NCBI GenBank assembly: GCA_009780185.1
Contig: WRAN01000001.1
Span: 124,001 to 188,000, forward strand
Source: Defluviitaleaceae bacterium
Lineage (GTDB): Bacteria; Bacillota; Clostridia; Lachnospirales; WQUN01
Direction: 5' to 3'
Length of the DNA stretch: 64,000 nt
This document shows positions 26,011-35,417 of the stretch, piece by piece (position 1 is the stretch's first letter; every line of letters begins with the position of its first letter). The notes beneath the pieces are model-generated. The model was not told the DNA's origin. It saw nothing but the letters and a program-made list of their open reading frames with translations, and did not search any database. The translations under genes were made by a program, and so were the position numbers.

Positions 26011-28403
26011 TAATCAGTCCACCATATTTGAGTGCCATAGGTGCGGAAATGTACTTCGTTACGACCTTGGGCGAGATTGATATATCGTACTCCATTTCTT
26101 ATCACAACCGCAGTATTCGCACCTGTGTTAGACACAACAAATACATTGCGCCCCTCACCTATAAGCTCTTCCAAAGCCAGATGAAATAGTTCAAACTCCA
26201 TGGCATGACGGAAGGCTCTTTGAGGGTTATCATCCATGAGTATTACCACATTAGATGGATTTGTAGACCTGATATCAGATAGGAAATTACGCCATTGGTC
26301 TGTGCCGAGCCTTCCACCGTAAAGTGTCATAGTTACCGCTGCAAAGCCACCTGCACTTCTAACGTCATATTCCACTTCTGCTCCGGAATAAGGCAGGGCA
26401 AAACTAACATTATTTCCAGCAGGAACGCCAGCAAAACCGCGCTGTGCCCACATCCAATCCCTAAATACAGGCCCTTGAGGCACATTGGTAGGTATAGGAG
26501 GCGCCACTATTGTTTCCATCCGGCCAAATTGTAAAGTATGACGAGCCGCCGCAGTTGAGCTTAAAGCCACGACATAAATCCTATCCAGCACAAACGGACC
26601 AGATACACCAGATGGTAAAAGAGCTGTAAGGCTATCCCAATTATTGAAGTTTATATTATTAGTAAAATCAATATTATGATGCCGCCCAGCGCCATCACGC
26701 ACCCGACCGCGAAGCCAGTGACCAGAGTTGTTACCACGCACTTCAAGATTGAGGGCAATAGTACCCGCTGGCAAAGCCACAGGAGGATAAAGGGAAACAT
26801 GAGCGGCCTGAGTCGCAGCAGATATGGCAAAGTCATAATCTAAGCGGATATTACTTGCTTCCATTGTTACTTCACCAGATACATATGCGGCAGGATAACC
26901 AACAAAACTGCGCCCGGCCCCAAGTATATTCAAAGGCTGAGGCTCACCACCTATGGTCACTGGGATATATGTGTTAATGCCATTTACAGAAGCTACAATA
27001 TGCCCATAACCACTTCCGGCGGTAAATACACCGTTTTCAACTGTACCAAGGGCCGACGGCACAACAGTAAACTCCACAGCGCTTACAGGTATAACAGACA
27101 CATGATTACCGTCAGCAGCTATACCGGAGAAACGAAGAGTAGCCGTCTGTCCACTCCCAAATAGCGCGACAGAAGTAGGGTTGGCCCTAAGCTCAGCCAT
27201 CTGAGGCACATGGATATAAATCGCGGTTGGCTCAAAGGGCCTGGAGTCAAACACCCCAAGGGCATTAATTATACGGCGCTGAGCTCCATCAGACGGGGTA
27301 TTAGCTACAGTATAGCTACCATCTACTTTACGCAACACCATTGTAGACGAACCACCACCGTCAAAATGCATGGCATCCCAAGCGCCAAAGCTCCTGAGCA
27401 AATCCGCCATTTCATTCTGAGTGGCCCCGATAGAGTGGCTACGCCCATCTACCACCATAAGAATCAGCTGGTTACCATCGCGATTAACCCCAATAGCACT
27501 CCGTGGGTGGCGTGCATTAGGGGCAACTCCGGCACCGGTTACTGTCTGGCCTTGATTCAATATCAATCCGCCGCCGCCAATTGCAGCCTGGATACGCGAG
27601 AAATCTATCCCCAGGTTATTGCCAACACTTAGCGACGTACTATCCCCAAGGCTAATTAGATGCCCATGGCTTTCATACATATGCCCAGGTAATACAAACA
27701 CATAACCGTTGTAAGGCACAACCACCATACCACGAGATACCTGGGTTATCCTATTATTTTCAACTACATACTTAACCAAGCCATTAAATCGCTCCAATAG
27801 TGGGTTTGTATTAACCATGAGATTTCTGTCAACGATTACAGGGAAATTAAGCTCATTGCCTACGACATTAAGGGACGCAATATCAAAATTGCGCGCTCCA
27901 TTATTATAGAAGCGAATATCCGCCCGGATATACTCGAAGAAAGGATTATTATTGGTATCTAAGAAAAAGGTAGCAAACTCGTTGCGGCTATGGTTGGTAT
28001 GTGTATTAAGCCCAAGAAGCTCTCCATCCATGGCCATCGGCCCAAAATGAACAGAATGATTCCCCGCCAATCCAAAGAAGTCTGCATTGATACCAGCAAC
28101 TGCCCCAGTACCTGCAAGGAGATTGGTAGTTGTCTCTTTAAGGCCTAGTTCACGCTCAGACGCTATCGGCCCAATATATATATATGGATTATCAAGAGGA
28201 ACCAAGAGTACATGGATATCCAACATACCCCGCTCTGTCATACGAAGAACTCGCTCGTATGTCACCCCAGGAACCAACGACTCGGATTCCCTATGTTCGA
28301 ACAGCACATCGGCATAAGCCGCTTGAGTAGAAGCAAAAAATACCACAGCCGAAACCAAGGCCACAATGGTATGTAGTATTATTTTCCTACCAATTTTTTT
28401 CAT
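26010..28403 (-). CDS. Secreted phosphodiester glycosidase (NAGPA-domain) protein
   Basis: 797 residues from the ATG at 28403, with AAAGGAG eight bases upstream; a first ATG two bases from that site is less likely. A signal peptide ends near 31. The NAGPA domain (~40-390) shows INADFFG and the hallmark VVDGRSHSIGATQNEMA followed by MHFDGGGSSTM. The family removes sugar phosphodiester caps, in animals N-acetylglucosamine-1-phosphate and in bacteria probably exopolysaccharide or wall-polymer diesters. An Ig-like region (~400-490) and a carbohydrate-module-like region follow. The last ~150 residues resemble a degenerate calcineurin-type phosphatase domain. It is first gene of an operon with murJ and an ECF gene. 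Confidence 0.8.
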   Translation of the reverse strand: MKKIGRKIILHTIVALVSAVVFFASTQAAYADVLFEHRESESLVPGVTYERVLRMTERGMLDIHVLLVPLDNPYIYIGPIASERELGLKETTTNLLAGTGAVAGINADFFGLAGNHSVHFGPMAMDGELLGLNTHTNHSRNEFATFFLDTNNNPFFEYIRADIRFYNNGARNFDIASLNVVGNELNFPVIVDRNLMVNTNPLLERFNGLVKYVVENNRITQVSRGMVVVPYNGYVFVLPGHMYESHGHLISLGDSTSLSVGNNLGIDFSRIQAAIGGGGLILNQGQTVTGAGVAPNARHPRSAIGVNRDGNQLILMVVDGRSHSIGATQNEMADLLRSFGAWDAMHFDGGGSSTMVLRKVDGSYTVANTPSDGAQRRIINALGVFDSRPFEPTAIYIHVPQMAELRANPTSVALFGSGQTATLRFSGIAADGNHVSVIPVSAVEFTVVPSALGTVENGVFTAGSGYGHIVASVNGINTYIPVTIGGEPQPLNILGAGRSFVGYPAAYVSGEVTMEASNIRLDYDFAISAATQAAHVSLYPPVALPAGTIALNLEVRGNNSGHWLRGRVRDGAGRHHNIDFTNNINFNNWDSLTALLPSGVSGPFVLDRIYVVALSSTAAARHTLQFGRMETIVAPPIPTNVPQGPVFRDWMWAQRGFAGVPAGNNVSFALPYSGAEVEYDVRSAGGFAAVTMTLYGGRLGTDQWRNFLSDIRSTNPSNVVILMDDNPQRAFRHAMEFELFHLALEELIGEGRNVFVVSNTGANTAVVIRNGVRYINLAQGRNEVHFRTYGTQIWWTD

Positions 28404-28566
28404 TTGCATATCTCCTTTATAAGCCAAGAAACAACTCACTACGTGTAATCAACTGCATTTAAATCACAAAACGTGACATTTCGAGTGCTTCTTTTGCAAT
28501 TATTCGACACATGATAGACCAATTTCCCGAGGAAGTAAACAGGGTTTCAAAAGCTTAGAAATTCCC

Positions 28567-28595
28567 TTGACATTGGGATGCAAGGATGATAATTT
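28567..28595 (+). promoter_or_regulatory. Sigma-A-type promoter of the lipoprotein gene
   Basis: TTGACA (28567-28572) and TAATTT (28590-28595) are separated by 17 bases, about 35 bases before the ribosome site AAGGAGGAG. An alternative -10, GATAAT, overlaps with a 15-base spacer. Confidence 0.6.
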
Positions 28596-28631
28596 CATTG
28601 TGAAATAATAGAATTTAAGGAGGAGATCACT

Positions 28632-30173
28632 ATGAAACGTATTATTTCGAGCGGCACATTATGCGCCATCTTACTTGTACTGTTATTGGCCTTTGGTGCC
28701 TGTAGCACCACCGAGCCGGAGGTGGCATTAGCACCTGGCGAAGCATTTTCAATGGCAGTAGCTGATATGCGCGAGGCTCGCGAAGCGGCATCTGTACTTG
28801 GAGCTTTTACTTCTTTCAATTATACAGAAGAGTTCCCGCAGCAGGTGTTTACGCAACTTATGTATATAAATCCTGTAGATTTAGAGGATGCGCCTACAAG
28901 GTCACACTTCACTGTGCTGCTGGACAGCCTAACAATAGATGGCGAAGCCGTGGTAGAAGCTATGCTTTTAAGGCCGGGCTTAAACATCACAGGGTACAGC
29001 CACAATAACTTCCGCTACATAGAAAGCGGAATAAGCCTGATGGGGCTTCCATTCGACATAATGAATATTGGTATTGATGGACCGGTGGCCTCTGTACAAG
29101 TACCCCTTTTGTATGATCGTTATTTTGCTATAGATGTGGAGGAACTAGCATACGAAATGGCTGACCTATTCATGGGCCTAGAAGAAATGGGCATGATAGG
29201 GCAAGAGTTTACCCATCAACTAGAACTTCAAGAAGCCATGATGGAAGCCTTTGCCTATGCCTTTGATATAGAGGTTTTGTTACTAGACATATTGGGAAAT
29301 ATGCTGGAAGTAGCAGAAGTTGAAACCGACGGCGTTGGTTATACCATGGTAGTATCCGCCCATGATGCGACCAAGTCACTGCATCAACTATGGAATGGCC
29401 TTCTTACAATGCTAGAAGCCGTAGATTTTGATGCCATTGACCCGGCACTTGCAACAGAATTATTTCATGAGCTGCCCATGATTTATGAGGAACTAATAAG
29501 ACTTCATTTTACCCAGGATGTAGTAGTTGGATACAGCATTTCCCAAGGGGTATTACTTGGAATAGAAGTTGAAGGTGTACTAAGCGATGGCCGCGACGAA
29601 ATAAGGATGTTGGTAGTCTACAACAATCTAAGCGGTGACCATGTAGGTCAAATAAAATGGACAATAGAACTAGAAGACCTAGTAGACCCATGGCTACTAA
29701 GTATGGAAATCTACTCAAGCCTAAACGAAGAAAACGGCTTCAGCCGTAAAGATGAAATCACAATCCACTTCGCAGACAGGTGGGACGAAATCACATTAGG
29801 CTTTGGCTGGCATGTAGACCGTACCATTGAAAACCGCTTCTATGTAGGATTGGATTTTTCGCTTGATGATGGCTTTGATATCTTTAGTTTTGAAGCATTT
29901 GCACAAGGCGCAAAAGCCGTTGGTGATAACTTCTTCACCCTGGATATGGATAGATTAGGCTTTGGTATTGATAGTACCCAATTGCAATTTGAAATCGTTC
30001 TAGGAGCCTTCTTTAGGCATGAAGCCATTGATATTGCCCTGCTTCCAACAATCGACCCTGCTAATCAGCTATTCGTGATGGATGCAACGCCAGAAGAGAT
30101 GGACGCAGTTTTAGAACAAATCCAAAGCAACATCGAAGGCCTAACAACGCTGTTCGGGTTTCTAGGGTTCTAA
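28632..30173 (+). CDS. Lipoprotein of unknown function
   Basis: 513 residues. A signal peptide ends in LLAFGAC with the likely lipidated Cys24. The rest is acidic, Met- and Glu-rich, with a repeated beta-strand/helix pattern and no catalytic motif that I recognise. It resembles the large, poorly characterised lipoproteins that clostridia expose on the outer membrane face, but I cannot name a family. It has its own promoter and is followed by a separate regulatory leader for the next gene, so it is probably a single-gene unit. Confidence 0.75.
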   Translation: MKRIISSGTLCAILLVLLLAFGACSTTEPEVALAPGEAFSMAVADMREAREAASVLGAFTSFNYTEEFPQQVFTQLMYINPVDLEDAPTRSHFTVLLDSLTIDGEAVVEAMLLRPGLNITGYSHNNFRYIESGISLMGLPFDIMNIGIDGPVASVQVPLLYDRYFAIDVEELAYEMADLFMGLEEMGMIGQEFTHQLELQEAMMEAFAYAFDIEVLLLDILGNMLEVAEVETDGVGYTMVVSAHDATKSLHQLWNGLLTMLEAVDFDAIDPALATELFHELPMIYEELIRLHFTQDVVVGYSISQGVLLGIEVEGVLSDGRDEIRMLVVYNNLSGDHVGQIKWTIELEDLVDPWLLSMEIYSSLNEENGFSRKDEITIHFADRWDEITLGFGWHVDRTIENRFYVGLDFSLDDGFDIFSFEAFAQGAKAVGDNFFTLDMDRLGFGIDSTQLQFEIVLGAFFRHEAIDIALLPTIDPANQLFVMDATPEEMDAVLEQIQSNIEGLTTLFGFLGF

Positions 30174-30232
30174 ACACTTGCAATTCTTAAAGAAGTATGG
30201 TTTAATATCGCCGCAGCAAAAATAAAAAACGT

Positions 30233-30311
30233 AGGAAATCTTTTGCCTACGGTAAAATCATTCGCAAAAACGCATTAAAGCACTGCGGTTTTTGCTCATT
30301 GAATAGGAGGC
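30233..30311 (+). repeat. Single copy of the 73-bp-type leader repeat, ending in a ribosome site
   Basis: This 79-base stretch aligns over its whole length with 62295-62375, the last unit of the tandem array before the cupin gene, with only scattered differences. Both end in TTTTTGCTCATTGA, (A/T)TAGGAGGC, so the copy supplies the Shine-Dalgarno site of the leader ORF that follows. Confidence 0.8.
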
Positions 30312-30319
30312 TGGACAAT

Positions 30320-30379
30320 ATGAAAAACGCTAACAAATCCCACACACATAAACTCAGATTGTCCGCATCGGCCTTTTAG
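30320..30379 (+). CDS. Leader peptide (19 codons)
   Basis: A 19-residue ORF (MKNANKSHTHKLRLSASAF) begins nine bases after a strong TAGGAGG site and stops 27 bases before a terminator hairpin. Codons 10-13 contain ATAAACTCAG (30348-30357), exactly complementary to CTGAGTTTAT (30412-30421) in the terminator. A ribosome stalled or released at different points could therefore choose between antiterminator and terminator. It is too short and basic to suggest an enzyme. A regulatory role is the best explanation; the inducing signal is unknown. Confidence 0.6.
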   Translation: MKNANKSHTHKLRLSASAF

Positions 30380-30406
30380 ATTCTTATATCATAGGTCTTT
30401 TTAGTG

Positions 30407-30435
30407 CGCCGCTGAGTTTATCAGCGGCGTTTTTT
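30407..30435 (+). terminator. Attenuator/terminator before the ABC-class ATPase gene
   Basis: CGCCGCTGA (30407-30415) pairs with TCAGCGGCG (30421-30429) around GTTTA, followed by a six-T run. The left arm and loop can instead pair with the leader ORF. It may also end transcripts from the upstream lipoprotein gene. Confidence 0.8.
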
Positions 30436-30468
30436 ATTGTCTCAAGCCCATCAAAAAGGAGAGAACAT

Positions 30469-32355
30469 TTGCTAAAAAGACTTCACTGGTATCTGAGTAA
30501 AATCTCAGATAAAAAAACCACAACCTATCGTTATTATGTAACCGTAGAAGGCCGTCAAGTATTAAAAGATTTATACGACGGCGAATGTCATGTTGTAAAA
30601 AAGGGCCGCGAAGTAGACAAAGGCATAATGGAGCGCAGGCCAACACACTGGCTTAATAACGTAGCCTACAACCTAGACCGCACCCACAAGCTAGCGCTAG
30701 ACCGCCCTACAGTAACCATCGCAATCCCGGTAGAAAGACTAGGAATAACCCATCTAACAACAGCTGCAGCAGACTTCTGCCTAAGAGCCATCACACCATA
30801 CTTCGAAACAATCAACGCAGAATACGCCAACAGAGCCAGACCAGACCGGGAAAACGGAAAGTTCATCATCTACAACCCTGGCCCGGTTGTACTAATGAGA
30901 AATGCTGCCTACTTCGCGATAATCGACTCAAAGGATTATGAAGACCTCGGTGGCAATAACATCCTGATAAACCCAGATATAGATCCGCCCCCAGACCCAA
31001 TGTGCCTATGCATCCGCATGGAAGTGCAGCTGCCATTTATGAAAATAGAGCGTACAAAAACCATGCTATGTAAGCAAATGCCCGATGCCGCAGAGCGTTT
31101 TATCCGTGAGTTCGATAAAAAGGCTCTAGCAGCGGCATACAAATTAGAAGAAACCCAACGAGCCATCCGCGACTTCCTAGCCCAGAATGATTATTGTTCC
31201 TTTATAGCCAATGGAAGTATCCTGGCCAGAGAGCGAGGCACTAAAGCCCCAATGAAAAGCGCACTACCCTTTCAAAGCCCGCCAGAGGATGAAATCACTG
31301 TCGCCGGAATAACGGGCATGGGGATACGCCACGGGGTTACGGTAATAACAGGAGGCGGATATTCTGGTAAATCCACGGTTCTCGCCGCCATATCCGCTGG
31401 GATTTATAATCATGTTGCAGGAGATGGCCGCGAGCTTTGTATTACCGATAACACCGCAGTAACCATAACCGCCGAGGATGGCCGTTCTGTATCCTGCCTC
31501 AATATTTCCCCTTTCATAAAGTGGATACCCAGCGGTGATACAGTTACCTTTTCCACACCACACGCCTCCGGTTCCACCTCCCAAGCCGCCAATATCATGG
31601 AAGCCATCTCCTGCGGTGCTAAGCTTCTCCTAATAGACGAAGACCGAAGCGCAACCAACTTCATGATCCGTGATGCAATAATGAAGGAGCTAATAGAAAA
31701 GGAACCCATTACCCCATTCACAGACAGGGTGCAAGAGCTGGCAAGCATGGGCACTTCCACAATATTAGTAATCGGCGGCAGCGGCGAATACCTAAGCGTA
31801 GCAGATAAAATCTACATGATGGATGACTTTATAATGAATGATGTCACAACAAAAGCAAAGCATTTATCAGAAAAAACAACCCTAGTAAGCACTAACGCCC
31901 AGTGGCAAACTGTAAGAGGACTGGTAAACAATAGCCTAACCTCATACCCCTTAGGCAAGGGAACAGAAAAACTGTCCATTTCAGACACGGGTTTTATTGT
32001 CATCGGAGACGAACGCATAGATATCCGTAACCTCCACGATATAACCACCTCAGCCCAAGTCAATGCCTTGGCATTTATCCTACGCCACTTAGCAAAAGCC
32101 AACGAAAGCTTAAGCGACATGGAAGCAATGGCACTGGCAATGCGTGGCCTAGACCCCAAAAAGATTTCTGGCAAAAAAGTTGATGTGGCTAAATGGGTGG
32201 ATGACTTATATTCTCAAATAGAAATAGAAGGCTTAGACCTTATAGACACAGGCTTCTTCACAACAATGGAGCGTTTTATGGATTTACCCCGCCCATACGA
32301 AATAATGGCTGCAATCCATCGTATGCGGTTGGTAGAATGGGTTAGTATGATATAA
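30469..32355 (+). CDS. ABC-class P-loop ATPase (COG3044-type)
   Basis: 628 residues from a TTG at 30469, chosen for AAAGGAGAG eight bases upstream. It is soluble and has no membrane segments. An N-terminal ~270-residue region precedes the nucleotide domain with Walker [10 protein letters not shown] (near 300), a signature-like [13 protein letters not shown] and Walker [13 protein letters not shown] (near 385). This arrangement is that of the predicted ABC-class ATPases COG3044, widespread in Firmicutes and of unknown function. Expression is probably controlled by the upstream leader peptide and terminator. Formate-THF ligase follows 41 bases downstream in the same direction. Confidence 0.78.
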   Translation: MLKRLHWYLSKISDKKTTTYRYYVTVEGRQVLKDLYDGECHVVKKGREVDKGIMERRPTHWLNNVAYNLDRTHKLALDRPTVTIAIPVERLGITHLTTAAADFCLRAITPYFETINAEYANRARPDRENGKFIIYNPGPVVLMRNAAYFAIIDSKDYEDLGGNNILINPDIDPPPDPMCLCIRMEVQLPFMKIERTKTMLCKQMPDAAERFIREFDKKALAAAYKLEETQRAIRDFLAQNDYCSFIANGSILARERGTKAPMKSALPFQSPPEDEITVAGITGMGIRHGVTVITGGGYSGKSTVLAAISAGIYNHVAGDGRELCITDNTAVTITAEDGRSVSCLNISPFIKWIPSGDTVTFSTPHASGSTSQAANIMEAISCGAKLLLIDEDRSATNFMIRDAIMKELIEKEPITPFTDRVQELASMGTSTILVIGGSGEYLSVADKIYMMDDFIMNDVTTKAKHLSEKTTLVSTNAQWQTVRGLVNNSLTSYPLGKGTEKLSISDTGFIVIGDERIDIRNLHDITTSAQVNALAFILRHLAKANESLSDMEAMALAMRGLDPKKISGKKVDVAKWVDDLYSQIEIEGLDLIDTGFFTTMERFMDLPRPYEIMAAIHRMRLVEWVSMI

Positions 32356-32396
32356 TGTCCACAGAATTTCCATTATTTCCTCTAAGGAGTGATTTC

Positions 32397-34064
32397 ATGC
32401 TATCAGACATTAAAATCGCCCAGGCCGCAAAGCCCAAGCCAATCGGTGAAATCGCCGCAAAATTAGGCATTTCTCCAGAGCACATCTCCCCCTATGGCCA
32501 CTATAAGGCCAAAATCAATCACCGCGCGCCTGGAGTAGACCAGCCTCCTGGCAAGGTCATTCTCGTGACTGCCATAAGCCCAACACCAGCCGGGGAAGGC
32601 AAAACCACAACAACAGTAGGCCTGGGAGATGCCCTTTCTAAGATAGTAGAAGAAAAGGTTGTAATCTGCCTAAGAGAGCCATCATTGGGTCCGGTCTTTG
32701 GCATGAAGGGCGGCGCAGCAGGCGGAGGCTATGCCCAGGTAGTACCAATGGAAGACATTAACCTCCATTTCACAGGCGACCTTCACGCAATCACCGCCGC
32801 CAATAACCTGTTGGCCGCCATCCTGGACAATCACATCTATCAAGGCAATACCTTAAACATAGACCCAAGGCAAGTAGTATGGCATCGCGCCCTAGACATG
32901 AACGACCGTCAGCTACGCAACATGCTAAACGGCCTAGGAGGTAAAGCCAACGGCACCCCAAGGGAAGACGGCTTTGATATAACCGCCGCATCGGAAGTAA
33001 TGGCAACCTTCTGCCTATCCGAAAGCCTAACAGCTTTAAAAGAAAACCTAGCCAAAATCGTAGTAGCCTACACCTACGCAGGAAAATCGGTAACCGCCGG
33101 AGACCTTAACGCCCAAGGAGCCATGGCCGCCCTACTAAAAGACGCCTTCGATCCTAATCTAGTACAAACCCTTGAAGGCACACCAGCAATTCTCCACGGC
33201 GGGCCATTTGCCAATATCGCTCACGGCTGCAATTCTGCCATAGCCACAAAAATGGCCATGGGTCTAGGCGATATAGTAGTTACAGAGGCAGGATTCGGGG
33301 CAGACCTTGGGGCAGAAAAATTTCTAAATATTAAATGTCGTCGTATGGGAATAGCCCCGGCGGCGGTAGTACTGGTGGCAACAGTACGGGCACTGAAATA
33401 CCACGGCGGCTGCGAAAAGGCCAACCTAAACCAAGAAAATATGGAAGCCCTAGCTGCAGGCCTGCCAAACCTAGCCCGCCATGTAAGCAATATTACAGAT
33501 ACTTACGGCCTTCCCTGTGTAGTAGCCCTTAACCGCTTCCCAAGTGATACAGAAAAAGAAATCGCATATGTACAAGAGGCGGTAACCGCCCTTGGCGCAA
33601 CAATCGCCCTGTCAGAAGTATTTGGCAAAGGCGGAGAAGGCGGTATAGAACTAGCCAAAGCCGTGTTAAAAGCCACAGATACCCCCAACAACTTCCGCCA
33701 CACCTACGACCTAGATAAAACCTTAAAATCCAAAATGGAAACCATAGCCAAAAAAGTATACAGAGCCAGCGGCCTAACCCTGACAGCAGAAGCCGCGAAA
33801 CAAGTACGTAGCCTGACAAAACTAGGCTACGGCGACCTACCGGTATGTATGGCTAAAACCCAGTATTCCTTTACAGATGACCCGAAACGCCTGGGTGCCG
33901 CAGAAGACTTTACAATAACTGTACGTCAGGTTCGCCTATCAGCCGGGGCAGGGTTTGTAGTAGCCCTAACCGGAGATATCCTAACCATGCCAGGACTGCC
34001 AAAAATCCCGGCAGCAGTAGAAATAGATGTAGATGAAAACGGAGTAATCAGCGGTCTATTCTAA
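32397..34064 (+). CDS. fhs: Formate-tetrahydrofolate ligase
   Basis: 555 residues from the ATG at 32397 (TAAGGAGTGA upstream), the normal length. ATP-dependent formylation of tetrahydrofolate is indicated by the P-loop [18 protein letters not shown] and the family blocks [23 protein letters not shown] (read as adjoining segments), [15 protein letters not shown], and [16 protein letters not shown]. It feeds one-carbon units to purine synthesis or, in acetogens, the methyl branch of the Wood-Ljungdahl pathway. No folD or methylene-THF genes are adjacent. A perfect 18-bp terminator follows. Confidence 0.95.
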   Translation: MLSDIKIAQAAKPKPIGEIAAKLGISPEHISPYGHYKAKINHRAPGVDQPPGKVILVTAISPTPAGEGKTTTTVGLGDALSKIVEEKVVICLREPSLGPVFGMKGGAAGGGYAQVVPMEDINLHFTGDLHAITAANNLLAAILDNHIYQGNTLNIDPRQVVWHRALDMNDRQLRNMLNGLGGKANGTPREDGFDITAASEVMATFCLSESLTALKENLAKIVVAYTYAGKSVTAGDLNAQGAMAALLKDAFDPNLVQTLEGTPAILHGGPFANIAHGCNSAIATKMAMGLGDIVVTEAGFGADLGAEKFLNIKCRRMGIAPAAVVLVATVRALKYHGGCEKANLNQENMEALAAGLPNLARHVSNITDTYGLPCVVALNRFPSDTEKEIAYVQEAVTALGATIALSEVFGKGGEGGIELAKAVLKATDTPNNFRHTYDLDKTLKSKMETIAKKVYRASGLTLTAEAAKQVRSLTKLGYGDLPVCMAKTQYSFTDDPKRLGAAEDFTITVRQVRLSAGAGFVVALTGDILTMPGLPKIPAAVEIDVDENGVISGLF

Positions 34065-34098
34065 TCCCAAAAGACCTGCCTGCAAAAATCGGGCATCC

Positions 34099-34140
34099 CA
34101 GACATAAAAAATCCCCCAAAAAGGGGATTTTTTATGTCTG
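34099..34140 (+). terminator. Long intrinsic terminator after fhs
   Basis: A perfect 18-bp stem (34099-34116 with 34123-34140) carries a T-run inside its right arm. It separates fhs from the convergent kinase gene and can work in both directions. Confidence 0.85.
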
Positions 34141-34200
34141 GTAAATTAGACCCTTAATATCAAGGGGCGCAGTCTATGCGCCCCTATTAAATATAGGATT

Positions 34201-35283
34201 TTATCTCATTGAGTACAGCTTCTCAAGCTCTCTAACTGGCACGTCTCTTTCCTTATCATTATCAGCAAACATATAGTCTGCTACTTTCCTATATCCAAAC
34301 TTTAAAAGGATCATTTCCTTGATAAAATTTTTCTGTATTTGCGAAGTATCCATGTATTTAGAAATACCCTTATAATACGCAGGAATCAGCCTTTGGCAGT
34401 ATTCTTCAAACTTATCAAAGTCAATATCATCAGATATCAGGCAGGCCACATCCTCACCCAAATACCCCCAGCCTGATGTATCCCAGTCTATCAACCGGAA
34501 AATACCGCCGATATAGATAATGTTCTCATTAAAAAAATCTCTATGACATAACACAATGGGCAATTTTGATATTTCAACAAACAGTGCATCCAGGTTATCG
34601 TCAATTTCATATAGCATTTGCTTTAGATGTTCGGGGATTTTACATTCACCAGAGCGTAGATAACTATATTCTAAGGATTTCCCGCAAAGCACAATTCTAC
34701 CGTCTTTTAGAGCCTGTTTTATACCATTAGGAAGTGGGCAAGCATCTGTGATTAGCTCATCCAAACTATATTCCTGATTATGCCACTGTTCATAGTCTCT
34801 TTTTAAATATCCTGTATCACTAAAATTTGAAATGCTTGGAAGCAGTCCCGGTTGGGTATATACCTTGCCTTGAAAGCAGCCTATTTCATAGGCAGCTTTT
34901 TCTAGAATATCTGTGGTCAATTCTAAGCCGGATATTCCTTCGGCATATTCCATCCAAATTTGTGTGATATCTCCGTCTATAGTGGCATGATAACATTTTG
35001 GCCAAGAGAAATGCTCCGGCAACACCTTGCAGAAATCAGATATATATAAGTCGTATTCCCTACGCCAAGAGCTCGGGTCTCCTGGGCGCAGCCACTTATC
35101 CTGGGTTTTCAATACAATTTTAAAGGGCAGCTCCTCACCAAAAGTGGTTTTTGCCAATCCTTCAATCAGATGTACATCCCCTACTGAACCGACTTTAAAC
35201 TCCGCTGTCGTATACTTAGCTTCAGCTATTCTCACCTCTAGCATTTTGGTCAGAGCGGTACATAGCTCATCGTTTTTGATCAT
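34201..35283 (-). CDS. Aminoglycoside-phosphotransferase-family kinase
   Basis: 360 residues. The APH/choline-kinase-like fold is shown by the catalytic loop LCHRDFFNENII and the metal-binding LIDWDTSGWG, with an N-terminal lobe rich in beta strands (PFKIVLKTQ). Such proteins phosphorylate aminoglycosides, small sugars or other metabolites. Sequence does not show which, and a resistance role should not be assumed. It is a single-gene unit with GAGGCGATG upstream. The terminator of the GH3 gene lies behind its start. Confidence 0.8.
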   Translation of the reverse strand: MIKNDELCTALTKMLEVRIAEAKYTTAEFKVGSVGDVHLIEGLAKTTFGEELPFKIVLKTQDKWLRPGDPSSWRREYDLYISDFCKVLPEHFSWPKCYHATIDGDITQIWMEYAEGISGLELTTDILEKAAYEIGCFQGKVYTQPGLLPSISNFSDTGYLKRDYEQWHNQEYSLDELITDACPLPNGIKQALKDGRIVLCGKSLEYSYLRSGECKIPEHLKQMLYEIDDNLDALFVEISKLPIVLCHRDFFNENIIYIGGIFRLIDWDTSGWGYLGEDVACLISDDIDFDKFEEYCQRLIPAYYKGISKYMDTSQIQKNFIKEMILLKFGYRKVADYMFADNDKERDVPVRELEKLYSMR

Positions 35284-35347
35284 AACATCGCCTCTTTTCT
35301 TTATTATGTCACATATTCTTCCATCGCCAATGTTATTTATATAAACA

Positions 35348-35383
35348 AAAGCCCCGTTCAGTTCAAGACTGCTCAGGGCTTCT
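35348..35383 (-). terminator. Terminator of the GH3 gene
   Basis: On the minus strand AAGCCC pairs with GGGGCTT and CAGT with ACTG around TTGA, followed by TTTTGTTT. The stem contains mismatches but its position just after the GH3 stop is right. Confidence 0.55.
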
Positions 35384-35417
35384 GATCCCGGCTTTTTTCG
35401 TAAAACTATATTGCTGC

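Noticed and set aside
28404-28560. Possible riboswitch (THF or other) before the phosphodiester glycosidase-murJ-ECF operon
   Set aside because: No recognisable conserved core or terminator/antiterminator pair was found by eye.
34201-35283. Antibiotic resistance gene (aminoglycoside phosphotransferase)
   Set aside because: Only the general kinase fold is visible; substrate-specific features of known resistance enzymes are not recognisable.
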